A program made the translations under genes and the position numbers. A DNA stretch of 64,000 nucleotides, from positions 1-64,000 of the forward strand of contig JAGCGL010000049.1 in NCBI GenBank assembly GCA_017649605.1, written 5' to 3'. The stretch comes from Spirochaetia bacterium (GTDB lineage: Bacteria > Spirochaetota > Spirochaetia > CADAEX01). Below, in pieces: positions 1-8,373 of the stretch. The notes below the pieces were generated by a model. It saw only the letters and a list, made by a program, of their open reading frames with translations, searched no databases and was not told the origin of the DNA. Each line of letters opens with the position of its first letter. The first letter of the stretch is position 1.

Positions 1-866
1 ATCTCGGTGAATACCGATGGTGGATAGCCTCTGGTCGCAGGAACCTCTCCGATAGAGAGACCTATCTCGCTCTGAGCCCTGGCAATACGGGAAAGGGAAT
101 CGAAGAAAAGCATGACATTTTTTCCCTGGTCCCTGAAATGCTCTGCCACAGTTACAGCAGGATAAGCCCCGCGGACACGGCAAACCGGGGAGGTGTCAGA
201 GGTTGATACAACCACAACTGACTTGGCCAGCTTCTCCTCGCCAAGGTCGTTCCTTATGAACTCCCCCACCTCGCGGCCACGCTCGCCTACAAGTGCTATG
301 ACATTTATATCGGCCTGGGTGTTCCGGGCTATCATTCCTAAAAGTGTGGTCTTACCTGTACCTGCGGGAGAGAATATTCCAAGCCGCTGGCCAAGCCCTA
401 CTGTAAGGAGGGAATCTATGGAGCGGACTCCGGTCTCCACGCTCTCCTGCACCATCTGGCGGTTAAGGATATCAGGCGGGGTGCCGAATACAGACTTCTT
501 CTTTCCGAAGCCTATCGGCCCCTTGCCGTCCAATGGATTTCCCATGCTGTCTATCACGCGTCCCAACAGTGTGTTGGACATTGGTATCCCGAGGGTGCGT
601 CCTGTGGCCACCACCTGGCATCCCATCTGGATTCCTACAGCGATATCATAGGTTATGAGGCGCACCTTGGAGCCGTCTATTGCCACAACCTCGGCCAGCA
701 CCGGGTCCTCTTTTCCCGGCACATATATCTTGCACAGCTCTCCTACCATGGCCTGGGGCCCTATGCTCTCTATCATAAAGCCTGTCACTTTGGTCACCAT
801 GCCTGTGTAACGGCAGGGCTGTGAACTATCTATTATCCGGACAAACCGCTCAAGATCACTCTTCAT
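1..866 (-). CDS. fliI: FliI, flagellar export ATPase (partial, 3' end outside window)
   Basis: This is the cytoplasmic ATPase of the flagellar type III export apparatus, homologous to F1 beta subunits. About 288 of the usual ~450 residues are visible. Reading from ATG at 866, the protein has an N-terminal beta-barrel-like region and then the P-loop SPAGTGKTTLL. FGKKKSVFGTPPDILNRQ precedes it and the FliI/SctN-type segments ALVGERGREVGEF and MLFFDSLSRIARAQSEIG follow it. The start overlaps the fliH stop by 11 bp, which implies translational coupling, and FliH is the known regulator of FliI. The catalytic core looks intact as far as it can be read. The neighbouring FliF and FliG are unusual, so an export function without a full flagellum is possible (inference). 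Confidence 0.95.
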   Translation of the reverse strand, partial: MKSDLERFVRIIDSSQPCRYTGMVTKVTGFMIESIGPQAMVGELCKIYVPGKEDPVLAEVVAIDGSKVRLITYDIAVGIQMGCQVVATGRTLGIPMSNTLLGRVIDSMGNPLDGKGPIGFGKKKSVFGTPPDILNRQMVQESVETGVRSIDSLLTVGLGQRLGIFSPAGTGKTTLLGMIARNTQADINVIALVGERGREVGEFIRNDLGEEKLAKSVVVVSTSDTSPVCRVRGAYPAVTVAEHFRDQGKNVMLFFDSLSRIARAQSEIGLSIGEVPATRGYPPSVFTE

Positions 867-1515
867 GCAGGCTGCTCCTGATAGAGGAAAGCTGGGTGGA
901 AATCCGGGCATCTACGCCCCCTGCGGTGCTCTCCACCACACATCCACCCTGCTCCACCGAATGGTCTTCGGCTATCTTTATAGATTCCACCTTGTCGAAC
1001 ATATTTAAAAGAAGGGAACGGTATTCCCTGATCACATCCACATCGGCCAGGTTGACCCGGAGCACCACAGGGCTCTTCTCCTTTAGAAGCCCAAGGGCAT
1101 ACTCGGCATTGCGAAATGCAACATCACGCTGCTTTGCACATGATGCTTTCACCACTTTTCCCGCTATCTCAACTGCCAGATCCACAATATCGTGCTTGGC
1201 ATTCTCAAGGATATTCCTCTTGCATTCATCGACATCTCGGGTTATGACCTCGAGCTGGCTTATAAGCTTGTTCACCTGGTCAAGCCCTTTCTCGAACCCT
1301 TCCTTCTCCCCTTTTGCAAAGCCCTCTTTCTTTGCCTCTTCGTAGGCCTGGCTCCTGATCCTCTCGGCCTCGGACTTTGCCTCCTGACGGATACGTGCTG
1401 CATCGGTGCTGGCTTTCTCCAGCTGCGCCATAAGGTTTCTGCTTTCTGCCTGGACATCTATATGGGAAGCTCTTTCCAGCTCTTCCACATCTATGGCTTT
1501 GAATACATCTGTCAT
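856..1515 (-). CDS. fliH: FliH, flagellar export ATPase regulator
   Basis: FliH holds FliI at the export gate and C-ring. The 219-aa protein has a charged, Ala/Glu/Lys-rich N-terminal half predicted to be coiled coil (about residues 15-95), including Gly-repeat-like GFAKGEKEGFEKGL, followed by a FliH/V-ATPase E-subunit-like C-terminal domain (VDLAVEIAGKVVKA, then GGCVVESTAGGVDARI near the end). The latter pattern (gGC-vE-t--G-iDa-i) is typical of the family. It is shorter than the ~300-residue FliH I remember from other treponemes, mainly at the N-terminus. Assignment also rests on position between fliG (4-bp ATGA overlap) and fliI. Confidence 0.88.
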   Translation of the reverse strand: MTDVFKAIDVEELERASHIDVQAESRNLMAQLEKASTDAARIRQEAKSEAERIRSQAYEEAKKEGFAKGEKEGFEKGLDQVNKLISQLEVITRDVDECKRNILENAKHDIVDLAVEIAGKVVKASCAKQRDVAFRNAEYALGLLKEKSPVVLRVNLADVDVIREYRSLLLNMFDKVESIKIAEDHSVEQGGCVVESTAGGVDARISTQLSSIRSSLHEE

Positions 1516-2492
1516 TTAGGGCCTCCTGCTTTTCTGATGGCAGCCAGTATCTGGCGCTGGGATTCCTCTATCTCCTTGAGCCTGATAGGCTTGGAATCGG
1601 GCTGGGATAGAATCTGGGAACGTTCAGGATCAAGGTTTGCCAACACTTTTTCCCGCGCCTCGTAGCTTGCTGTCCTTAATGCCTTGGCTATGTCATCGGA
1701 TGAGACACCTGCAAGGGCAGAGCAAAGAATCTCATCATCTATCTTGACTAAATCATCAAACACAAGGATCTGAGAGGTCAGCGCCTCTGAGAGTTTTGTA
1801 TTGCTCCGGCGGATATCGGAAAGGATGTCGGCACCTGTCTTCTTGTCCATCCGGTTCAGGATATTCATCATGCTCTCTATACCGCCAGCCTCCTTGTAGC
1901 CGGAAAGGTCAAAGAGAGCCAGCTTCTTCTCAAGCACTTTCTCCACATTGCGCAGCATCTCGGGCGATGTTCTGTCCATGACTGCAATGCGACGTGCCAC
2001 ATCGGACTGGATGCTTCTGGGCAGTGCCGAAAGGATCCTGGACGCAGTCTCCGGCTCAAGGTATGCAAGAACCAGGGCAATAGTCTGGGGCTGCTCAAAC
2101 TTGAGGAACGATACAAGGCGGTCGCTCTGGACACGCTTAACAAATTCAAACGGCTTCTTGTGAAGGAATACCGATATCTTCTGGATGATCTCCTCGGCCC
2201 GCTTCTCGCCGAAGGCTTTGGAGAGGAGTTTCTTGGCATAGTCTACGCCGCCTGTGGCAATGTAGTTCCTGGCTGTGGCCAGTTCTCTGAACTCAAAGAG
2301 CACCTGGGAGAGAGTATTGGAATCCACTTTCTCGGTAGAGGCTATCTGATATGAGAGTATCTCCACATCCTGGGCATTAAGATGTCCAAAGACCTGAGCA
2401 GATGGCTCGCACCCGAGCGCCAGGAGGAATATGGCGGCTTTTTCTTTGCCTGAAAGCTTCTTTATGGCTGCAGCTTTCTTCAGTCTTGGCAT
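1512..2492 (-). CDS. fliG: FliG, flagellar motor switch protein (divergent C-terminal domain)
   Basis: FliG links FliF to the C-ring and carries the torque surface that meets MotA. The 326-aa protein has the N-terminal FliF-binding domain (KEKAAIFLLALG, about 16-27), the middle domain with EQPQTIALVLAYLEP at 133-147 (usual form EHPQTIA), the VMDRTSPEMLRNVE segment near 171-184, and a C-terminal domain starting at ILVF (about 242, usual MFVF). By eye-alignment to E. coli FliG the torque residues K264 and R297 have equivalents (R273, R304), but R281, D288 and D289 correspond to E290, Q297 and P298, and two residues are missing from that loop. The usual C-terminal tail after the last helix is also missing. 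Start ATG lies 1 nt after the fliF stop. Confidence 0.9.
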   Translation of the reverse strand: MPRLKKAAAIKKLSGKEKAAIFLLALGCEPSAQVFGHLNAQDVEILSYQIASTEKVDSNTLSQVLFEFRELATARNYIATGGVDYAKKLLSKAFGEKRAEEIIQKISVFLHKKPFEFVKRVQSDRLVSFLKFEQPQTIALVLAYLEPETASRILSALPRSIQSDVARRIAVMDRTSPEMLRNVEKVLEKKLALFDLSGYKEAGGIESMMNILNRMDKKTGADILSDIRRSNTKLSEALTSQILVFDDLVKIDDEILCSALAGVSSDDIAKALRTASYEAREKVLANLDPERSQILSQPDSKPIRLKEIEESQRQILAAIRKAGGPK

Positions 2493-2493
2493 A

Positions 2494-3438
2494 TCAGTCC
2501 TCCGACAGCCAGGTTTTTACAAGGCGGGCAACCTCTTCCGGGTTCTGGGATGCCATGTTGCGCGCATCTTCCAGTATAGCCTCTTTCTTCTTCTTTCCGA
2601 AAATCAGGATAAGGATTACGGCAAGCAGCACCACTGCCAGAGAGACAGCGGCCGCGTATGCGATGTTGCGGCTTATCGGAAGCCTGTCAAAGATATCCTG
2701 TTCTGCTGGAACCTGTGTAACAGGCTTTACTGCCGGGATGGATGGGGAGGTTTCCATTCCTGCGAAGTCTGAGAGGAGATTTCCAGCTGTGTCGCTGATA
2801 GTTATATTCTTGTCCTCAAGCCCTTCTACCGCAAACTTGACCAGTTTGATTATTCCCTGGATCTTCTTAGGGTTTGACACAATGTCAGAGCCTGGATGAG
2901 GGGTGATGATAATGGAAGCAGAGACATCCTTCTGGTCTTCGGTGAAAAGGGATTTTTCCGGCATAACCAAGGTTATTCTGGCCCTGTCTACATCGGAAAG
3001 AGCCTCGATATGCTGCTCAAGGCTTAAGCTGATTGCCCGCCGCAGGTTCACGTTGCGCTCAAAGTCGGTGGTGGTCCACCTGTCCATCTTGAACACATCC
3101 CACGGAGAGGCATTCTTTGGAACCAGATCCTCCCTGACAAGCAGGGCAATCATCTTCTGGGCATCGCCCTTGCTCTGGAGATAGATCATACCGTCTGAAA
3201 TCTTATGGGAAACCCCCTCCTGATCAAGGCGGAGCGATATGGTGTTGAGCAGAGTCGCATCTGCAATTTTTGCTGTGAACAGCGGAGTCATGAAAGATGT
3301 GGAGCCCGCCGAGCTTATGAAGACAATAAGGGCAAAGGCAATTGCCAATATTAAAATTATTGAGATTTTCTGTGCCTGCCTAAGCTTTTTCCAGAATTGT
3401 CCTATACCTTTGAAAAACTCCTTTATCTGTCCTTTCAT
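2494..3438 (-). CDS. fliF: FliF, MS-ring protein lacking the RBM3/collar region
   Basis: FliF forms the flagellar MS-ring in the inner membrane. This one is 314 aa, against about 550-570 in the family. Seen: TM1 about residues 22-43; RBM1 about 50-110 (LREDLVP equivalent VREDLVPKNASPWDVF); the segment RWTTTDFERNVNLRRAI; RBM2 ending near VEGLEDKNITISD (205-217). A short Pro-rich linker of about 30 residues (226-256) leads straight into TM2 (about 258-281). The C-terminal FliG-binding motif MASQNPEEVARLVKTWL is intact. The whole RBM3 and beta-collar section (roughly 200+ residues) is absent with no frameshift visible, so this appears to be a clean in-frame loss. RBM3 normally forms the S-ring and contacts the rod base. 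The gene begins 36 bp after hslU. Confidence 0.9.
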   Translation of the reverse strand: MKGQIKEFFKGIGQFWKKLRQAQKISIILILAIAFALIVFISSAGSTSFMTPLFTAKIADATLLNTISLRLDQEGVSHKISDGMIYLQSKGDAQKMIALLVREDLVPKNASPWDVFKMDRWTTTDFERNVNLRRAISLSLEQHIEALSDVDRARITLVMPEKSLFTEDQKDVSASIIITPHPGSDIVSNPKKIQGIIKLVKFAVEGLEDKNITISDTAGNLLSDFAGMETSPSIPAVKPVTQVPAEQDIFDRLPISRNIAYAAAVSLAVVLLAVILILIFGKKKKEAILEDARNMASQNPEEVARLVKTWLSED

Positions 3439-3474
3439 AACCCCTCCCCGATTTAAAAGAACTTTGGCAAATCC

Positions 3475-4836
3475 TTATAGGATGTATCTTGCCAGATCCT
3501 GATCTCCTAATACGCCGTTCAGTCTGTCGTCCACATACTGCGGCGTTACTGTAATAGTCTGTCCCTTGAGCTCCGGTGCCGCGAAGGAGACCTCCTCCAG
3601 AAGCAGCTCCATGATTGTATGCAGCCGTCTTGCCCCGATGTTCTCGGAGCCTGCATTGAGCTCCTGTGCTATGTAAGCTATCCGTTTCACTGCCTCGTCG
3701 GTGAACTCAAGCTTGACATCCTCGGTCTCCATAAGAGCCTTGTACTGCTTGATAAGTGCGTTCTGCGGCTGTGTCAGAATCTTCTCGAACTCTGCGGCCT
3801 GCAGAGGCTCAAGCTCCACCCGCAGCGGGAACCGTCCCTGAAGCTCAGGGATAAGGTCCGAAGGCTTGCTCATGTGGAATGCACCTGCAGCTATGAAAAG
3901 GATGTGGGTTGTGTCCACCATTCCATATTTGGTGTTCACCTTGCACCCTTCAACTATAGGCAGGATATCCCGCTGAACCCCTTCTCTGGATACATCTGCA
4001 CCGCTGGTGTTCTGCCGTCCTGCCACCTTGTCGATCTCGTCTATGAATACAATGCCCATCTCCTGGGTCCGTGTCTTTGCAATCTCTGCAACCTTGTCGC
4101 TGTCGATCAGCTTGTCGATCTCTTCCTCAAGCAGAATCTCGCGGGCATGCTTTACTGTGGTGCGCCGTTTTTTCTTCTTGCCGCCCATTACTCCGGTTAT
4201 GCTTCCGAAGTTGATGCCCATATCCTCAAGGCCTGTGCCAGCAAAGATCTCCATGGGCTGGAAACCTGATTTGGTCACGTCTATCTCTATCTGATGCTCC
4301 TCAAGCTCCCCATTTTTAAGCTTGTTACGAAATTTCTCGCGGATCGGCGGCTCCTCCGGCGGAAGGAACTGTACAGTCTCGCCCTCCTTCTTAGGCTGCG
4401 CCTGATGCCCTGTTCCAGGAAGGAGAAGATCAAGAAGCTGTTCCTCAACCCTTACCTTCGCATCCTCCATTACAGTGCTCCGCATCTCGGTCTTAACCAT
4501 GTTCACAGCTACAGACATAAGATCGCGGATAATAGATTCCACATCACGGCCCACATATCCAACTTCGGTATACTTAGTTGCCTCTACTTTTACAAATGGA
4601 GCCCCAGAGAGCTTTGAGAGGCGACGGGCAATCTCGGTCTTTCCCACACCTGTGGAACCGATCATGATTATGTTCTTTGGAATTACCTCTTCCCGCAGAG
4701 CCTCGGGCAGCATCTTCCGCCGCACCCGGTTCCGCAGTGCCATGGCCACAGTGCGCTTTGCCTTGTCCTGGCCGATTATATATTTATCAAGTTCTTCTAC
4801 TATCTGCTTTGGAGTAAGCTTATCAAAATCAAGCAT
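3475..4836 (-). CDS. hslU: HslU, ATPase subunit of the HslUV protease
   Basis: AAA+ unfoldase that feeds substrates to HslV in the cytoplasm. The 453-aa protein has the N-terminal TPKQIVEELDKYIIGQDKAK box I, Walker A GSTGVGKTEIARRL, a family-typical KYTEVGYVGRDVESIIRDL pore region, an I-domain insertion (about 110-230), Walker B IVFIDEIDKVA, and the C-terminal tail DLARYIL, which inserts into HslV to activate it. Length and motifs are normal. The start codon overlaps the hslV stop by 1 nt. hslU is followed directly by the flagellar genes, probably in one transcript. Confidence 0.97.
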   Translation of the reverse strand: MLDFDKLTPKQIVEELDKYIIGQDKAKRTVAMALRNRVRRKMLPEALREEVIPKNIIMIGSTGVGKTEIARRLSKLSGAPFVKVEATKYTEVGYVGRDVESIIRDLMSVAVNMVKTEMRSTVMEDAKVRVEEQLLDLLLPGTGHQAQPKKEGETVQFLPPEEPPIREKFRNKLKNGELEEHQIEIDVTKSGFQPMEIFAGTGLEDMGINFGSITGVMGGKKKKRRTTVKHAREILLEEEIDKLIDSDKVAEIAKTRTQEMGIVFIDEIDKVAGRQNTSGADVSREGVQRDILPIVEGCKVNTKYGMVDTTHILFIAAGAFHMSKPSDLIPELQGRFPLRVELEPLQAAEFEKILTQPQNALIKQYKALMETEDVKLEFTDEAVKRIAYIAQELNAGSENIGARRLHTIMELLLEEVSFAAPELKGQTITVTPQYVDDRLNGVLGDQDLARYIL

Positions 4837-5369
4837 CAGAGTTCCTCCACAATAATATTGCTGTTTGTATAGATGCAGATCTGTGATGCGATCTCAAGGG
4901 ATGATTTTGCAATCTCGGCTGCACTCATGGCAGAGCTTGAGCGCATGAAGGCCAGGGCTGCCGCATAGGCGTAGTTGCCGCCAGATCCTATGGCAAGGGC
5001 CTCCTCGTCGGGCTCCACTACATCTCCTGTGCCCGAGATAAGGAGAATCTTGTTTGCATCGGCAGCCAGAAGCATCGCCTCCAGGCGGCGGAGGGCTCTG
5101 TCGGTCCTCCACTCCTTGGCCAGCTCCACTGCGGCCCGGGTCATGTCGCCGCCGAACTCCTTGAGCTTGCCCTCGAACTTCTCGAACAGAGTGAATGCAT
5201 CGGCTGTGGCCCCTGCAAAGCCGACCAGAATCTTGCCGTCGTATATTTTCCGCACCTTCCGTGCGTGTCCTTTCATTACAGTCTTATCCAGTGTAACCTG
5301 GCCGTCGCCGGCCATTGCAACCCTGCCATCCTTTTTGACTGCAAGGATTGTTGTTCCTCTAAATTCCAT
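4836..5369 (-). CDS. hslV: HslV, threonine protease subunit of HslUV
   Basis: Proteasome-like N-terminal nucleophile hydrolase that forms the proteolytic core with HslU. I choose the ATG at 5369, preceded by a strong AAGGAGGAGAA ribosome-binding site, rather than the in-frame ATG 30 nt upstream. This gives [11 protein letters not shown]; the catalytic Thr is expected at the first T of TTI, after processing of a 4-5 residue leader. Further family segments: [39 protein letters not shown] and [15 protein letters not shown]. The mature protein is about 172-174 residues, normal for HslV. The start overlaps the xerC 3' end by 11 bp. Confidence 0.96.
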   Translation of the reverse strand: MEFRGTTILAVKKDGRVAMAGDGQVTLDKTVMKGHARKVRKIYDGKILVGFAGATADAFTLFEKFEGKLKEFGGDMTRAAVELAKEWRTDRALRRLEAMLLAADANKILLISGTGDVVEPDEEALAIGSGGNYAYAAALAFMRSSSAMSAAEIAKSSLEIASQICIYTNSNIIVEEL

Positions 5370-6279
5370 TTTCTCCTCCTTTCTGCCCCAGCCTTCCATG
5401 AGGATGTGTAGATCTGTGGATGTCCTTAAGACGCCCTATTCCCACATGGGTGTAGATCTGGGTGGTGGAAAGCCCTGCATGGCCTAAAAGCTCCTGCACG
5501 GCCCGGATGTCGGCACCGCTTTCCAGAATATGGGTGGCAAAGGTGTGCCGGAATGTATGCAATGTCACATTCTTGTCGATATGTGCATTCATCTTGTACT
5601 GTCTCAATATCCAGGTGGCACCGCGGGCTGTAAGCGGATTCCCCTTGTAGTCTATGAAAAGGGCATCGGTATCAGTCCCCTCTTTTGTCACCACCTGCTG
5701 CCGCAAGGAAAGATAAGCCTGCAGTATTTCTGCAGTTTTCTTTCCGAAGAATACAAAGCGCTGCTTGTTCCCTTTTCCTGTTATAAGCACCTGGCCCGAT
5801 GCAAAATCAAGGTCTCTCACTTTTATCGAGAGAGCCTCGGAAATACGGCATCCCGATGCATAGAGAAAGCTGAAGAGAGCCTCGTCCCGCGCACCCAGCA
5901 TCGGGTGGGAAGACTCCTTCTCCACCGCCAGTTCATCAACCTGCTCAAGCTCGCCAGTAGTCATATAGAGAGGAAGCTTCTTGTCCACCCGCTGTGACTT
6001 TACATAATCGAATGGATTGAACTCTGTCTCCTTCTCCCTGATTTTATAGTCATAGAATTTCCGGAGTGCCGAAATCTTCCGGTTAATGCTCCGGGCATCA
6101 AACCCTTTTTTAGAAAGATGTGCCACGTATCTCCTGCCGCTGTTTCTATCCGGATTTGAGACAGAGAGGCCCGACTCCTCCATGAAGGAGATGAACTCCG
6201 CTATGTCGCTGCTGTATGCTTTTACAGTAGCTGGAGAGAGATGCCTGATGTTCTCAAGATAGGAGATATACTGTTCCAA
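5359..6279 (-). CDS. xerC: XerC-type tyrosine recombinase
   Basis: Site-specific recombinase of the XerC/XerD family that resolves chromosome dimers at dif. The 306-aa protein has an N-terminal SAM-like core-binding domain (about 1-90) and a catalytic domain with R145 (SGCRISE), K169 (ITGKGNKQR), H241-x-x-R244 ([10 protein letters not shown]), H267 (LLGHAGLST) and nucleophile Y276 (QIYTHV). Placement immediately before hslVU matches the codV/xerC-hslV-hslU order of several bacteria, so I call this one XerC and the ftsZ-linked copy XerD. Which partner is which cannot be proved from sequence alone. It starts directly after the topA stop. Confidence 0.9.
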   Translation of the reverse strand: MEQYISYLENIRHLSPATVKAYSSDIAEFISFMEESGLSVSNPDRNSGRRYVAHLSKKGFDARSINRKISALRKFYDYKIREKETEFNPFDYVKSQRVDKKLPLYMTTGELEQVDELAVEKESSHPMLGARDEALFSFLYASGCRISEALSIKVRDLDFASGQVLITGKGNKQRFVFFGKKTAEILQAYLSLRQQVVTKEGTDTDALFIDYKGNPLTARGATWILRQYKMNAHIDKNVTLHTFRHTFATHILESGADIRAVQELLGHAGLSTTQIYTHVGIGRLKDIHRSTHPHGRLGQKGGENGI

Positions 6280-8361
6280 TCACTCTTCCTTCACATGGTT
6301 TTTACATTCTGTGTTGCTGCAGGAGTAGAAACTGCCCCTGGACTTCTCGTACCGCTCCACCATGAAGTATCCGCAGTCGGGACACATCTTATTGGTAGGC
6401 TTGTATGCACTTATGAATTCGCACTTAGGATAGTTGGTGCATCCGTAGAATTCACGCCCCTTTCCTCCATGCTTTTTCCTTGCCACAATATGGCCGTCGC
6501 AGCCTGGAACCGGACATTTGCAGAATGGGATAGACTGGGTGTTCTTGCACTCTGGGAAACCAGAACAGGCAAGGAAGTGTCCGAACCGGCCAAGCTTTTT
6601 CACCATAGGACGGCCGCACTTGTCGCACTTGTACTCGGTAAGCTCATCCATGCTTCCACGCTTTGACTCAAGGGTTGTCATAACGTTGTCCACCTGGGCT
6701 TTGAACGGCTTATAGAATTCGCCTATCATCTGGCTCCAGTTATCCTTGGACTCCTCAACATCATCAAGTTTCTGCTCCATCTGGGCAGTGAAATTCACAT
6801 CCAGAATATTGCTGAAGGAATCTATGAGGATTTTATTTACCATCTTTCCAAGCTGTGTCGGAATAAGCTGCTTGTTCTTGCGGGCCACATAATAGCGCTC
6901 TATAAGAAGTGTGATAATAGGTGCATAGGTGGATGGGCGGCCTATTCCCTTCTCCTCCAGAATCTTTACAATGCTGGCATCGGTGTATCTGGAAGGACCC
7001 TGGGTAAAGTGCTGCTCTGTATCATATTTGCAGTACTCAAGCTCATCACCTGCGGCAAGAGCAGGCAGATGGACTGCTTTTTCCTTGATTGCCAGAAGCT
7101 TGAGAGCAGCCTGGAAACCTTTCTCCTTTACAACAGAGGCAATAGTTCTGAAAGGCTTTCCATTGCAGTTGATATCCACTGTGGTCACTGCCAGTACGCT
7201 GTCCTTCATCTGCGAGGAGACAAACCGCTCCCAGATTATGGTGTAGAGCTTAAGCTGGTCTGATGTCAGATACTGCTTTACAGAATCCGGTGTATACTTC
7301 ACATAGGTAGGACGGATTGCCTCGTGCGCATCCTGGGCCCTTTTTCCCATGCTGTAGTTGTTGAAGTGATCAGGCAGTTCCTTGGGGAAATTCTTGCCTA
7401 TGTAATCCCGCACATCTGCCAGAGCCTGGTTGGAGATACGGGTGGAGTCGGTTCTCATGTAGGTGATAAGGCCGACCCGGTTGCTACCAAGGCTGATACC
7501 TTCGTACAGCTGCTGTGCCAGCTGCATTGTCTTCTTGGAGGTGAATCCAAGCCTTATAGCTGCATCCTGCTGAAGCTTTGATGTGGTATACGGGGCTCTT
7601 GGATTGAGGATTTTATCCACAGTCTTTACATCTGTCACAACATACTTCTTGCCGGCAAGATCTGCCATAAATGCATCTACTTCGGCCTTGGAATGGAATG
7701 ATATTTTCTCTTCGGACTGTGGAACCAGCTGGGCCAGGAAGCTTCCCTTTCCTTTCTTGAGCTCCACATCCAGGCTCCAGTACTCCTCTGGAGTAAAGGC
7801 CAGAACCTCGGCCTCGCGGTCGCAGATAAGCCTGAGTGCAACCGACTGCACACGCCCTGCAGAAAGGCCGTTCTTAACCTTCTTCCACAGGATAGGAGAA
7901 AGGTTGTAGCCTACAATACGGTCCAGCACACGGCGGGCCTTCTGGGCATTCACCTTGCCCATATCTATGTCCCGCGGTGCATTAACTGCGGCCTTGATTG
8001 CACCTGGAGTTATCTCGTTAAAAATAATTCTTTCGATTTTTGCAGGAATCTTCTTTGCCTCAAGAGCACACTTAAGGTGGTAGGAGATAGCCTCTCCCTC
8101 CCGGTCATTATCAGAAGCAAGCAGCACTTCGTCTGCCTTTGCAGCTTTCTTCTCAAGTTCCTTTAGGATGGAAGCCTTGCCGCGAACCGTTATATATTCA
8201 GGCTCGAAATTGTTATCCACATCTATTGCTATCCTGGATTTCGGCAGGTCTATAAGGTGCCCTACCGATGCTTCCACAGAATATCCTTTCCCTAAATAAT
8301 GCTCGATTGTTTTTGCCTTTGCAGGAGACTCTACTATAAGCAATGTTGATTTCTTTGTCAT
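6280..8361 (-). CDS. topA: TopA, DNA topoisomerase I
   Basis: Type IA topoisomerase that relaxes negative supercoils. In the 693-aa protein the Toprim domain opens with STLLIVESPAKAKTIEHYLG and has ASDNDREGEAISYHL (acidic metal site). The active-site Tyr lies in GLITYMRTDSTRIS, and the NAQKARRVLDRIVGYNLSPILW and HEAIRPT motifs are present. Three C-terminal zinc-ribbon repeats follow (CDKCGRPM..C, CKCPVPGC..C and CPDCG..CSNTEC), from about residue 585 to the end. Length is normal for a TopA with Zn ribbons. It sits between dprA and xerC in the same operon, 12 bp after dprA. Confidence 0.97.
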   Translation of the reverse strand: MTKKSTLLIVESPAKAKTIEHYLGKGYSVEASVGHLIDLPKSRIAIDVDNNFEPEYITVRGKASILKELEKKAAKADEVLLASDNDREGEAISYHLKCALEAKKIPAKIERIIFNEITPGAIKAAVNAPRDIDMGKVNAQKARRVLDRIVGYNLSPILWKKVKNGLSAGRVQSVALRLICDREAEVLAFTPEEYWSLDVELKKGKGSFLAQLVPQSEEKISFHSKAEVDAFMADLAGKKYVVTDVKTVDKILNPRAPYTTSKLQQDAAIRLGFTSKKTMQLAQQLYEGISLGSNRVGLITYMRTDSTRISNQALADVRDYIGKNFPKELPDHFNNYSMGKRAQDAHEAIRPTYVKYTPDSVKQYLTSDQLKLYTIIWERFVSSQMKDSVLAVTTVDINCNGKPFRTIASVVKEKGFQAALKLLAIKEKAVHLPALAAGDELEYCKYDTEQHFTQGPSRYTDASIVKILEEKGIGRPSTYAPIITLLIERYYVARKNKQLIPTQLGKMVNKILIDSFSNILDVNFTAQMEQKLDDVEESKDNWSQMIGEFYKPFKAQVDNVMTTLESKRGSMDELTEYKCDKCGRPMVKKLGRFGHFLACSGFPECKNTQSIPFCKCPVPGCDGHIVARKKHGGKGREFYGCTNYPKCEFISAYKPTNKMCPDCGYFMVERYEKSRGSFYSCSNTECKNHVKEE

Positions 8362-8373
8362 CTTCCGCTCCTT

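Noticed and set aside
193-651. Long plus-strand frame antisense to fliI
   Set aside because: It is the mirror of a well-supported gene; no ribosome-binding site or family match, and the composition follows the other strand.
5370-5399. Extended N-terminus of hslV
   Set aside because: HslV needs its catalytic Thr near the N-terminus, and the ATG at 5369 has a strong ribosome-binding site.
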